A DNA stretch of 64,000 bases from Caenicola sp034331105 (GTDB taxonomy: Bacteria; Synergistota; Synergistia; Synergistales; Synergistaceae). The notes below the pieces were generated by a model, which saw nothing but the letters and a program-made list of their open reading frames with translations, did not search any database and was not told where the DNA came from. The DNA is taken from NCBI GenBank assembly GCA_034331105.1, contig JAXQGB010000011.1:62001-126000 (forward strand). The letters are read 5' to 3'. Every line of letters starts with the position of its first letter. Position 1 is the first letter of the stretch. The position numbers and the translations under genes are program-made. Shown here piece by piece: positions 34,878 through 42,901 of this stretch.

Positions 34878-35720
34878 TTATCCTTCACTTTGCATGAAAT
34901 CATTTGAGATACATTTCATTTCTTTTGAATAAACAAGATTTCCAAAAGCTTTTACAGGCATGTCTGTAAATATCGATATAAAATATATAAATGGGTTAAG
35001 TAACCTTAAAAAATAAATCTTTTTGTTTATGTTTTTAGCTATAAGACTTATTTGCTTCGTTGTATCCATATATTCCGGATCTTGCGGAAAATATATTCCA
35101 AAATAATTATTTTCTATGCATATTACAAGAAAATTACAAAAATTTTCAATAGACAAAACACTTCTTTGGTTATTGATTTTAGGGAAAACTATATTCTTTT
35201 TAACAATCTTTTCTAAAGCTAAATAATTGCCCTTGCAGTTTGGTCCGTAAATCATTGGGGGTCTTAATATGGCAACAAGGAATTTATCAGAAATAAGAGA
35301 CGATATTTTTTTCTCTGCTGCCAATTTACTCTTTCCGTAATATGAGTTAGGTTTTTCTGCTGTTTTTTCATCTATTATTGTAACTGCTCCCAACGAACCT
35401 GCTAATCCGTAAACACTCATAGTGCTCATAAAGATAAACTGTGAAACGTTATCTTCTTTAGCTTTTTTAGCCACTTCAAAAGCCATGTCACAATTTATTT
35501 TCATGTATAAATCCATATTATCTGGCGACTCTTTTTTATGCACTATCCCCGCAACATGAAAAACGACATCATAACCGGCAAATGACTTTTCACGCCATGA
35601 ACCATCTATCATATCAACGGTCTCAACACTGTACTCATCCGGCCACTGCGCCAGCCATTTTTCAAAAGACATCCCTATGTAGCTGTTTGCGCCAGTTATT
35701 AATATTTTTTTAGTTGTCAT
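34878..35720 (-). CDS. NAD-dependent epimerase/dehydratase (extended SDR, WbpV-like context)
   Basis: 280 residues. It has KKILITGANSYIGMSFEKWL at the N-terminus, GYDVVFHVAGIVH, FMSTMSVYG and YYGKSKLAAEK (YxxxK). It overlaps the sugar-transferase gene by 11 nt. SDRs in this position often reduce or epimerise the UDP-sugar used by the initiating transferase (for example UDP-QuiNAc or UDP-FucNAc from the WbpM product). That pairing is an inference. Confidence 0.75.
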   Translation of the reverse strand: MTTKKILITGANSYIGMSFEKWLAQWPDEYSVETVDMIDGSWREKSFAGYDVVFHVAGIVHKKESPDNMDLYMKINCDMAFEVAKKAKEDNVSQFIFMSTMSVYGLAGSLGAVTIIDEKTAEKPNSYYGKSKLAAEKKISSLISDKFLVAILRPPMIYGPNCKGNYLALEKIVKKNIVFPKINNQRSVLSIENFCNFLVICIENNYFGIYFPQDPEYMDTTKQISLIAKNINKKIYFLRLLNPFIYFISIFTDMPVKAFGNLVYSKEMKCISNDFMQSEG

Positions 35721-36345
35721 TAAATTTCTCCTGATTATTTTCCATCTTGCCGGTGCCGCCTTCGACTACTCCTTCGTGATTTACTACCACGAGTATTGTT
35801 CCCCAAAAGCATTTCAAGTCAAATAGGAAACTCATCCTCCGAACATATTCACCGTCATATTTTGCCTTGACTTCTATCGGCAGTTCATCACGGCCATTTA
35901 TCTGGGCCCAACCTGTGAGCCCGGGCCTTATGTCATTTGCACGATATTTGTCGCGTTCCTCTATAAGGTCATATTGATTCCAAAGTGCAGGTCTGGGTCC
36001 TATTATAGCCATTTGTCCGAACAATATGTTAATTATCTGAGGCAGCTCGTCCAGGCTGGTCTTTCTCAAAAAACGCCCCATCTTTGTAATGTAATTATCC
36101 GGATCTTCCAGCAGATGTGTAGGCGTGTCCTTAGGTGTATCCATCCTCATTGTCCTGAATTTATAAATATTAAAGTGGGTCTTGTGTATCCCCACTCGTT
36201 TTTGCTTAAAAAGCACAGGGCCGGGAGAGTCCAGTTTGATAGCGAAAGCCAAAACCAACAATACCGGCGACAAGACTACGAGGCCCGCAATTGAGAGAGT
36301 TAGATCTATTATGCGTTTTATTGGTTTATAGCTTTCTCCGCTCAT
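35710..36345 (-). CDS. Initiating undecaprenyl-phosphate sugar-1-phosphate transferase (PglC/WbpL-type function)
   Basis: About 211 residues. It has one N-terminal hydrophobic segment (residues 10-32), then KQKRVGIHKTHFNIYKFRTM, LRKTSLDELPQIINIL and GPRPALWNQYDL, and IRPGLTGWAQINGRD. This is the minimal monotopic phosphoglycosyltransferase domain, which starts O-unit synthesis on undecaprenyl phosphate. Its donor is probably a sugar made through the WbpM-like dehydratase and the neighbouring SDR. No strong ribosome site is seen before ATG 36345. Confidence 0.85.
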   Translation of the reverse strand: MSGESYKPIKRIIDLTLSIAGLVVLSPVLLVLAFAIKLDSPGPVLFKQKRVGIHKTHFNIYKFRTMRMDTPKDTPTHLLEDPDNYITKMGRFLRKTSLDELPQIINILFGQMAIIGPRPALWNQYDLIEERDKYRANDIRPGLTGWAQINGRDELPIEVKAKYDGEYVRRMSFLFDLKCFWGTILVVVNHEGVVEGGTGKMENNQEKFNDN

Positions 36346-36394
36346 AAATAACAAAGTTGCATGCTCCGTTCTTGTCTTGGTGTGGATGGTGATC

Positions 36395-36842
36395 CGAGAA
36401 GTGTCGCTATGCGACGAGAAGTGTTGCTTTGCAACGAGAAGTGTTGTTTAAAACCTTTGGGAAGAGCCACTGTGTGACGGAAAGAGTCACGTTGTGACGA
36501 GAAGTGTCGCTATGCGACGAGAAGTGTTGCTTTGCAACGAGAAGAGTGACTTCGTCACGATAAGCGTTGTAACTTCCCTAGACCCTTCCGTCGGCTACGC
36601 CGGCACTTCTCGCAGGCTTCGCCTGCTCTTCTCGACGGACTTGCCCCGTCACTTCCCGCGGCTTGTTTAAGCCGCTCTTCTCAGCATATTCCTTGCCACT
36701 TTTCGCGGCTTCACTTCGCCGCTCTTCTCAAATGTTTTTTGTTTTCCCGCGGCATGTTAATAGCCGCGCTTCTCGCAGGCTTTGCCTGCACTTCCCGCGG
36801 TTTTTCAAACCGCACTTCTCGTCGGCTCCGCCGACTCTTCTC
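36395..36842. repeat. Facing hairpin-spacer arrays, GAGAAGTG type (array G)
   Basis: Left arm: GAGAAGTG spacers separate hairpins TCGCTATGCGA, TTGCTTTGCAA, TCACGTTGTGA and GTGACTTCGTCAC. A centre follows (CACGATAAGCGTTGTAA...CCTAGACCC). The right arm is in reverse orientation, with (C)ACTTCTC spacers separating hairpins such as GCAGGCTTCGCCTGC, GACGGACTTGCCCCGTC, GCGGCTTGTTTAAGCCGC and GCGGTTTTTCAAACCGC. The right arm ends on the stop codon of the downstream four-helix-bundle gene. No gene is inside. Confidence 0.9.
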
Positions 36843-37204
36843 TATTTTTTACTTAAATAGTTTCTAAATTTGCTTATCTTGATTGCCAGCTTATGAGCTT
36901 TATTTTTAAAATCTTGGTATTTTTCTTCTTCAACGAAATCTAATTCCCATGCAATTTCAAACTGACAAACCAGTTCCATCAATGATCCGTATGCTATGTT
37001 AAGAAAATGGCATTTATCCTTGCTTCCTTCTCTGGCGTAGCCTTCGGCAATATTCGAAGGTATTGACACTGCTGCTCTGTTCATCTGCTGAGACAGACCA
37101 TATTTCTCACTGTTACTAAATGTATCTGTCGTTTTATAGGTTTCGATAACAAGCATTTTTGCAAGATGATAAGTATCAAGGTTCTGAAATCCAAAGTCCG
37201 GCAT
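36842..37204 (-). CDS. Four helix bundle protein (23S rRNA intervening-sequence family), copy 2
   Basis: 120 residues. It has FGFQNLDTYHLAKMLVIETYK, GLSQQMNRAAVSIPSNIAEGYAREGS and FLNIAYGSLMELVCQFEIA, all family hallmarks. ATG 37204 follows an ideal AAAGGAGGT. It is flanked by GAGAAGTG-type arrays on both sides. It is a homologue of the gene at 22302-22685 but clearly diverged. Function is unknown. Confidence 0.9.
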   Translation of the reverse strand: MPDFGFQNLDTYHLAKMLVIETYKTTDTFSNSEKYGLSQQMNRAAVSIPSNIAEGYAREGSKDKCHFLNIAYGSLMELVCQFEIAWELDFVEEEKYQDFKNKAHKLAIKISKFRNYLSKK

Positions 37205-37231
37205 GGGTGGACCTCCTTTAAATAAATGCTT

Positions 37232-37597
37232 TCGGGAAGTGTCGCTAGGCGACGAGAAGGGTTGCTTAAAACCTTTGGGAAGAGTCACTATGTGACGAAA
37301 AGTGTCACGTTGTGACGAGAAGGGTTGCTTTGCAACGAGAAGTGGTTGAGAAGTAGTTGTTGTTTAAATACTTCGAAACCATTCCGTCGGCTCCGCCGAC
37401 TCTTCTCGCAGCGTTTACGCTGCACTTCTCGACGGACTTAGTCCGTCACTTCTCGCGGTATCCCTTCGCCGCACTTCTCAAATGCTTTGCGCCTTCTCGC
37501 GGTTTTCAAACCGCACTTCTCGGCGGACTTGGTCCGCCACTTCTCGACGGTTTCACCGTCACTTCTCGCCGGTTTCACCGGCACTTCTCAAATGCTT
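37232..37597. repeat. Facing hairpin-spacer arrays, GAGAAGTG type (array H)
   Basis: Same plan as the array at 36395-36842: a left arm with TCGCTAGGCGA, TCACTATGTGA and TTGCTTTGCAA hairpins, a shared TTTAAAACCTTTGGGAAGAGTCACT block, a centre, then a right arm with CGTCGGCTCCGCCG, GCAGCGTTTACGCTGC, GACGGACTTAGTCCGTC and GCCGGTTTCACCGGC hairpins and CACTTCTC spacers. The right arm runs into the coding end of the AlbA_2 gene. Confidence 0.9.
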
Positions 37598-38992
37598 ATC
37601 GCCTTTTTCGGTTAATCTGTATTTTTGGCTTTTACTCCTGGGTTTATCTTTGATAGTAAATTCTAGAAATCCTTCTTTTCTCAATTTTACAAGGGCTTTG
37701 CGGAGGTTACCGCTAAGCTGTTTGTGTCCAAGTGCTATAACTATTTCTCCAGAAGAAAGTGGCGTTTTTTGGCAGGCTCTCATTATCAAAATTTCAACTT
37801 GTGCCTCAACTTGTGCCTCAACTTGTGCCTCAACTTGTGCCTCAACTTGTGCCTCAACTTGTGCCATTGGAATAATATCTTTATCCCTTTGAAAGACTAC
37901 CACAAATCCTGATTTCATCAATTTATAATCCACTTTTACATTTGCTTCTTTACAGGCATTTGTGATCCGTTTCAATCCCGACCCGAAGCTCTCAACATCT
38001 TTAGAATAATAAAGAATCTGGGTTATCAGAGGATTCCTTCTTACCGGTCTCTCATCTCTCAGAATAAAATCTTCAGGAGTATATCCCTCAGGGAATTTTC
38101 CCGGGTTGTATATTTCTATCCTGTCTTTATATATCGCTACTTCGTTACACTGCTGTGCGTTGTAGTCTTTATGACAAAATGAATTAATAAGTGCTTCTCG
38201 TAATGCCTGGATAGGTATTTCCGGTGTTTCCTTGCGTTCTCTTAAACCATCAAAATCAACTTTCCACTTCATATTGTTTCTGATATACAACTCTGCTGCC
38301 CCAACAAGTTCAAAAATATTTCCATGTTTTCTTTGGATATCGTTGAATGTCAGTCTTTCGCTTGTGGCAAAAATTGCCATCTGCAATTCTGCAAGGATGC
38401 TATCGCAAAAAAGCACTTTTGCTGCGTTCAGCAAAAATTCTCCCTGTGTAAGAAAAAGCTTATTCAGAACTGTTTTTTTATCCGAATAATCAAAATCAAT
38501 GCGTTTAATTTCACGTGCTCTGTCAATATAATTTTCCAGTAATACATCCTCAACTTTTTCAACTGTGTAATCAGAAACTTGTTGCTCCCAAAGGTTAGTA
38601 TTGTCATTTTTTTTCATTACATACTCTTCAATTCGTTCAGGAGACATCAAAATATCCTGATCAGCAACACGAATTCTAGCCTTACCATTGGCAAAATATG
38701 GTGGATTATGCCCTTCAAATTTAACATGTACGCATGATTTGCCATCTATTATTACTTCTTTAACCTCCGGAAAAATCTGAGGAACAATAAAATTGTTGAT
38801 CGCCGCACTTATATCACGCAATGTTTTTTCACTGATATCCTGTCCTACAGGAGTACCGTCAGGTCTAATACCAAAATATAACTCTCCATACCCATGTTTA
38901 TTCAAAATCGCACAAATAGATACAATGGCTTCTTTGAGTTCGCGGGTTGATTTTTTAAACTCCAGTGTTTCGTTTTCAAAACCGAGAGTCAT
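37559..38992 (-). CDS. AlbA_2 (Schlafen-like) ATP-binding transcription-regulator-like protein
   Basis: 477 residues. The N-terminal AlbA_2 domain has EFKKSTRELKEAIVSICAILN and YFGIRPDGTPVGQ. The middle has the ATP-binding-like region ALREALINSFCHKDY and FGSGLKRITNAC. A repeat region AQVEAQVE... lies near residues 376-400, then a winged-helix C-terminus (LSSGEIVIALGHKQLSGNLRKALVKLRKEGFLEF). Such RecG-like/Slfn-AlbA_2 proteins are common accessory genes, some linked to defence. The last residues RSAGETGEK are encoded by the repeat array, with the stop in the spacer GAGAAGTGA. Confidence 0.8.
   Translation of the reverse strand: MTLGFENETLEFKKSTRELKEAIVSICAILNKHGYGELYFGIRPDGTPVGQDISEKTLRDISAAINNFIVPQIFPEVKEVIIDGKSCVHVKFEGHNPPYFANGKARIRVADQDILMSPERIEEYVMKKNDNTNLWEQQVSDYTVEKVEDVLLENYIDRAREIKRIDFDYSDKKTVLNKLFLTQGEFLLNAAKVLFCDSILAELQMAIFATSERLTFNDIQRKHGNIFELVGAAELYIRNNMKWKVDFDGLRERKETPEIPIQALREALINSFCHKDYNAQQCNEVAIYKDRIEIYNPGKFPEGYTPEDFILRDERPVRRNPLITQILYYSKDVESFGSGLKRITNACKEANVKVDYKLMKSGFVVVFQRDKDIIPMAQVEAQVEAQVEAQVEAQVEAQVEILIMRACQKTPLSSGEIVIALGHKQLSGNLRKALVKLRKEGFLEFTIKDKPRSKSQKYRLTEKGDKHLRSAGETGEK
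37797..37866 (-). repeat. 12-bp tandem repeat inside the AlbA_2 gene
   Basis: About six near-perfect copies of ACTTGTGCCTCA (plus strand), encoding repeated AQVE. Copy-number changes would keep frame, adding or removing four residues. AQVE/EAQV repeats at this point are frequent in AlbA_2 family proteins. Confidence 0.9.
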
Positions 38993-39019
38993 AAATTATC
39001 CTTATCTCCTTTAAAACCA

Positions 39020-39385
39020 CTGGGAAATGGTTTAGAAGTGTTGCTTCGCAACGAGAAGGGTTGTTTAAAACCTTTGGGAAGAGTCACTATGTGACGAAAA
39101 GTGTCGCGTTGTGACGAGAAGGGTTGCTTCGCAACGATAAGTGTGACTTCGTCACGATAAGCGTTGTAAATACCCTAAATCTCTTCCGTCGGCTTCGCCG
39201 ACACTTCTCGACGGTTTCACCGTCACTTCTCGCGGCTTCATTCCGCCGCACTTCTCAAATGCTTTGTGCCCTTCCGTCGGCTTCGCCGACACTTCTCGCA
39301 GGCTTCGCCTGCACTTCCCGCGGTTTTTCAAACCGCACTTCTCGCCGGTTTCACCGGCACTTCTCAAATGTTTATAGCCTTATCG
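39020..39385. repeat. Facing hairpin-spacer arrays, GAGAAGTG type (array I)
   Basis: Third copy of the plan. The left arm has TTGCTTCGCAA, TCACTATGTGA, TCGCGTTGTGA and GTGACTTCGTCAC hairpins with the TTTAAAACCTTTGGGAAGAG block. The centre (CACGATAAGCGTTGTAAATACCCTAAAT) matches that at 36566. The right arm has CGTCGGCTTCGCCG, GACGGTTTCACCGTC, GCGGCTTCATTCCGCCGC, GCAGGCTTCGCCTGC and GCCGGTTTCACCGGC. It ends at the wbpM-like stop. Confidence 0.9.
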
Positions 39386-41270
39386 GCGGCTCCGCCGCCT
39401 CATTCTCCCCATTACCGCCCAGCTGGAATATTGCGGCTTTTAACTCTGATTCAGATAAAGTACCTTCTGCCGAGTCTGCCAAAAGCCTTTCGACTCTGGG
39501 AAGCAGCGATTCCTTCTCCGGGGAGAACTTGCTCAGATATATCTTCTCGCTGGACGTTGTACCTACGTGGTCCGGATCGTAGAAGAGCTCTTCGTAGAGT
39601 TTTTCTCCGGGACGGATCCCTGAGAATTCTATCTTGATGTCTTTGTATGGTTCATGACCGTGGAGCCTTATCAGGGTCTCAGCCATTTCTGCTATGTTAA
39701 CGGGCTCTCCCATGTCGAGGACGAAGAGTTCTCCCCCGCTGCCCATCGTTCCGGCCTGAAGAACTAGGCTGACTGCTTCAGGGATGAGCATGAAGTAGCG
39801 CTTCATGTCTTTGTGCGTTACTGTCACCGGACCTCCACGGTCTATCTGCTGCTCGAATTTCGGTATCACGCTGCCACGGCTTCCGAGGACGTTGCCGAAG
39901 CGTACTGCCATGTAGGATGTGTTGGGGTATTTTTCCTGAACGTAGAAGAGCATCCGCTCGGCGATCCTCTTTGTCGCTCCCATTATACTCGAGGGATGGA
40001 CTGCCTTGTCCGTTGATATCATTACCATTCTCTCTGCTTCGTATTTCCCTGCCATTTCCGCAAGGGTCCTTGTCCCGTAGGAATTGACGCGAAGGGCCTC
40101 CCTTGGGTTGTCTTCCATCAGCGGTACATGCTTATGGGCAGCGGCGTGGAAGACAAGCTGAGGCCTGTGTTTTATGAATATCGATTCAAGGGTGGCTTTG
40201 TCCGCTATGTCTGCGATTATCGGCACAAGGGGGACTTTGTTTCCGGACTGGGAGAATGATTCAAGCAGGTCGTATATGGACTGCTCCCCGTGACCGAGGA
40301 CAAGCAGCTCTGAAGGTCCTTTTGCCGCGACCTGTCTGCATATCTCTGATCCGATCGATCCGCCGGCTCCCGTTACAAGTATACGTTTGCCTCTGATGAG
40401 GTTTTCTATCTGAGGGTTGTCCAGTTTGACGGGCTCCCTGCGTAGTAGGTCTTCAAGTTTGACAGAACGGAGACGTTTAACGCTTACCACTCCGTCAGCA
40501 AGGTCTATTAAGCTGGGCAGTATTCTGACTTTGACATTGAGGCCTTCCATTGATCTTACAAATTCTTTAATTTTCTGACCCGATGCAGAAGGTATGGCTA
40601 TCAGGACAACTGCAACGTTTTCATCTATAACTGTTTTGCGCAGCTCCTCCGTTGTTCCAAGGACTTTCAGGGATGCAACAGACATGTTATTCAGCCTGGG
40701 ATCATCGTCGACAAATCCGATCGGTTTGAGCTCCGCGTCATTTCTTATGAGGTCCCTGGCAAGCATCGTCCCGGCTTCGCCAGCTCCGATTATCAGTGTC
40801 CGTTGCTGATCGCATGATCTCCCGGAACGAGTTACAAAGGCAAGCTTCCAGAATGCGCGTGTAGTTGTAAGAAAAAAGAGACCAAGGATTATAAGTATAG
40901 AAAGTGAGGACCTGGGGATCCTCAACTCATGGCTCAGCTTGAAGAGTACCAGGAAAATGGCTGTTCCGACAACATACCATCTGAGCAGGATCGTATATTC
41001 TTCTACGCTCGCCCTGGGCCATACGACCTTGTAAACCCCGCCCCATATCAGAGGGATAAGAATGCATGCAGAGAAGATGAAAATAGTCTGAAGAAGTTCT
41101 CCGGCGTAACCCATTTCAATAAAGAAAGTGAGCCTGAGGGCGTATCCGAAGTAGACCGCGAGGGCAAGTGAAATAAAGTCAAGGAAGAGCACATATCTCC
41201 CCCTTGACGCAGTTTTAAGATAAATAGACAAAAGAACCTTGATGAGTCTGTTATCTTTTTGCAGCATCAC
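39372..41270 (-). CDS. wbpM: Membrane-bound UDP-GlcNAc 4,6-dehydratase (WbpM/CapD-like)
   Basis: 632 residues, the long form. Four TM helices lie in residues 25-137, then a first Rossmann-like domain (TLIIGAGEAGTMLARDLI), then the catalytic SDR domain with RILVTGAGGSIGSEICRQ and AAHKHVPLMEDNP, and IMGATKRIAERM, where Met replaces the usual catalytic Tyr, as in WbpM. It makes UDP-4-keto-6-deoxy-GlcNAc, the precursor of QuiNAc/FucNAc. It lies 15 nt downstream of wzz and likely supplies the initiating transferase at 35710. Confidence 0.9.
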   Translation of the reverse strand: MMLQKDNRLIKVLLSIYLKTASRGRYVLFLDFISLALAVYFGYALRLTFFIEMGYAGELLQTIFIFSACILIPLIWGGVYKVVWPRASVEEYTILLRWYVVGTAIFLVLFKLSHELRIPRSSLSILIILGLFFLTTTRAFWKLAFVTRSGRSCDQQRTLIIGAGEAGTMLARDLIRNDAELKPIGFVDDDPRLNNMSVASLKVLGTTEELRKTVIDENVAVVLIAIPSASGQKIKEFVRSMEGLNVKVRILPSLIDLADGVVSVKRLRSVKLEDLLRREPVKLDNPQIENLIRGKRILVTGAGGSIGSEICRQVAAKGPSELLVLGHGEQSIYDLLESFSQSGNKVPLVPIIADIADKATLESIFIKHRPQLVFHAAAHKHVPLMEDNPREALRVNSYGTRTLAEMAGKYEAERMVMISTDKAVHPSSIMGATKRIAERMLFYVQEKYPNTSYMAVRFGNVLGSRGSVIPKFEQQIDRGGPVTVTHKDMKRYFMLIPEAVSLVLQAGTMGSGGELFVLDMGEPVNIAEMAETLIRLHGHEPYKDIKIEFSGIRPGEKLYEELFYDPDHVGTTSSEKIYLSKFSPEKESLLPRVERLLADSAEGTLSESELKAAIFQLGGNGENEAAEPPIRL

Positions 41271-41285
41271 ACAGATCTCCTGTCT

Positions 41286-42197
41286 TTAGTTAGCTCTTTC
41301 TCTTTTAAAACCTGCCAGTTCTTTTAAGCGTTTCATCTTCTGCTCTGTCTCGGGATCGGAGGAAGAGACACGCAGGAAGTGGCTGATAAAGGCAAATGTA
41401 AGACCTACAAAAAGCCCGAGTATTCCGGAAAGTGCGGCTATTTTGCCCCTTCCTCTCGGAAGCGGCTGGTCGGGAAGTGTCGGCGGGGATACAAGCTGTA
41501 CGACCATGGGGGCGCTCTTTCTGTAGACAGCTCCTTCTTCATAGAGGGAAAGGAGGGACATAGTTTTTAAAAGCTGATCGATATCTTTGTGCACAACGCC
41601 GTTGGCGGAATCCTGTTTAAACTCCTCGATCTTCTCTATGTTCTTCTCAATTTCTGACTGAATATAGGCATCTTTATGCCCGGAAATCGTCATACCCATT
41701 TCCTGCAATATTTCCAGTGAAGAATCATAAAGAGATTTTGCAACTGTCAATGCCTTTTCGGGAGACCTGTCTTTAACTGTTACAGTTACTATTCCGCTTT
41801 TGGCATCAACATTCGGCTCAATATTGTCCGAAAGAGACTTGCGTGCCTGCACACGTGTCTTTGCTGTTCCATCCTCATTTTTAAGAAGGTCATTTTGGTC
41901 GATCACTGAGTCTAATACGGAATCACTAGTCAATATCCCTGAAATAAGGTTGCCTGAGACATAAATATTAAAGTCTCCTGTTTTAGGGCTGTTTTGAGTT
42001 ATCGCTGCGATCTGCATCGAACTGGCATATTCAGGCTTCTTCATGAAAATCCCGTATCCGAGACCAACAAGGAGGAAAATCAGAAAAAATGACAATATAA
42101 CTTTTTTGCCTTCGGCAATTATAAGAAGAATATCTAAAAGGGATATCTCCGTCTCATCTTCTTCATAACAGGGAATCTCATATTTTCTCTCGTCCAA
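41286..42197 (-). CDS. wzz: O-antigen chain-length determinant (Wzz family)
   Basis: 303 residues. It has an N-terminal TM near 34-52, a periplasmic helical domain rich in charged residues, then LVSPPTLPDQPLPRGRGKIAALSGILGLFVGL, the proline-rich motif and second TM of Wzz proteins (about 236-270), and a short cytoplasmic tail. It controls O-antigen chain length with Wzy. TTG start at 42197 is supported by GGAGGT seven nt upstream. It is probably the first gene of a transcript running to wbpM. Confidence 0.85.
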   Translation of the reverse strand: MDERKYEIPCYEEDETEISLLDILLIIAEGKKVILSFFLIFLLVGLGYGIFMKKPEYASSMQIAAITQNSPKTGDFNIYVSGNLISGILTSDSVLDSVIDQNDLLKNEDGTAKTRVQARKSLSDNIEPNVDAKSGIVTVTVKDRSPEKALTVAKSLYDSSLEILQEMGMTISGHKDAYIQSEIEKNIEKIEEFKQDSANGVVHKDIDQLLKTMSLLSLYEEGAVYRKSAPMVVQLVSPPTLPDQPLPRGRGKIAALSGILGLFVGLTFAFISHFLRVSSSDPETEQKMKRLKELAGFKRERAN

Positions 42198-42445
42198 GAA
42201 AACTACCTCCGCAACAATATAAAGTCTTCTGTAAAATAATTTATTATCTGAACATAATGTTATTAACAGTCATTTTAGATAGTTTTAATACGGTGTTATT
42301 TTAGCACAAAAGTTAACTTTAATCTTTATGCACAGTGCTATTATCTAACATCTGGCAACTGTTGACTTTCCCAAGAATTGAACAAGTGGATAAAATATTC
42401 ATATCATCAAAAATTTGACATTGATCCCTGATCGACGTCCGCATA
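42198..42445. other. AT-rich upstream region of wzz
   Basis: AT-rich sequence between the tRNA terminator and wzz that must hold the wzz promoter on the minus strand. A TAAAAT string (42299-42304 in reverse) is a possible -10 but lacks a clear -35. There are no modular repeats and no ORF. Confidence 0.4.
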
Positions 42446-42483
42446 TAAAATAAAAAAGCCCTGAGTTATTAGATCAGGGCTTT
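42446..42483 (-). terminator. Rho-independent terminator of tRNA-Ala
   Basis: On the minus strand, AAAGCCCTGA pairs with TCAGGGCTTT across a 9-nt loop and is followed by a T-rich run (TTTTATTTTAT). It lies 22 bp downstream of the tRNA 3' end. Confidence 0.85.
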
Positions 42484-42505
42484 GATATTTATTCTTTAAT
42501 GAGAA

Positions 42506-42580
42506 TGGTGGAGCTGAGGCGATTTGAACGCCCGACCCCTTCCGTGCGAGGGAAGTGCTCTCCCGCTGAGCTACAGCCCC
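42506..42580 (-). tRNA. tRNA-Ala (anticodon CGC)
   Basis: Minus-strand cloverleaf: acceptor GGGGCTG pairs with CAGCTCC, D-arm GCTCAGCGGGAGAGC, anticodon stem CTTCC/GGAAG with loop CTCGCAC (anticodon CGC at 42546-42548, reading GCG Ala), and T-arm GGGCGTTCAAATCGCCT (with a mismatch). CCA is encoded (42506-42508 in reverse). A terminator follows at 42446-42483. Confidence 0.9.
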
Positions 42581-42589
42581 ACTCTAAGT

Positions 42590-42735
42590 ACTGCGGCGTG
42601 TTGCGTGCCGCGCCAAGCTGCGACAAATTCAGTCGCGTGAAACTGCCGGACTCAGTCCGGCGTGAAGCGATGGCTAATCGGTTGTAAAAGCAGCTGAGCA
42701 GTGGCTGAGCTGTTGTTTTCAAACCGGGTAGATTA
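42590..42735 (+). repeat. GTGAAGC-type hairpin array upstream of tRNA-Ala
   Basis: It has GCGACAAATTCAGTCGC, GTGAAACT, GCCGGACTCAGTCCGGC, GTGAAGCGATG, GCTAATCGGTT, then GCTGAGCAGTG and GCTGAGCTGTT. It uses the same units as the arrays at 44344, 47832, 57995 and 61660 but begins right after the tRNA 5' end, so these arrays are not limited to protein-gene ends. Confidence 0.8.
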
Positions 42736-42845
42736 AAACCAGATACATGGTGCAAGAATAAGGCACGAAAGTAATTTTAGCAGGTTTAGCACTCTTGTCA
42801 ACGTGCATGGCAATTGGGTGTGCATGGCAATTGGGATATATAACA

Positions 42846-42878
42846 GCGCTAACTTAGCAAGCCTTGCTAAGTTAGCGC
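42846..42878. repeat. Perfect 16-bp hairpin next to the 128-bp element
   Basis: GCGCTAACTTAGCAAG, one C, then its exact reverse complement CTTGCTAAGTTAGCGC. The core GCTAACTTAGCAAG also occurs inside the element copy at 57919-57932, so this is probably two facing fragments of that element. There is no T tract. Confidence 0.8.
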
Positions 42879-42901
42879 CGCGAGTGTTTTCCATACTTTT
42901 C

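Noticed and set aside
39124..39637. ORFs rich in Arg, Ser and Phe across arrays and the wbpM end
   Set aside because: They are translations of the CACTTCTC array and the antisense of wbpM.
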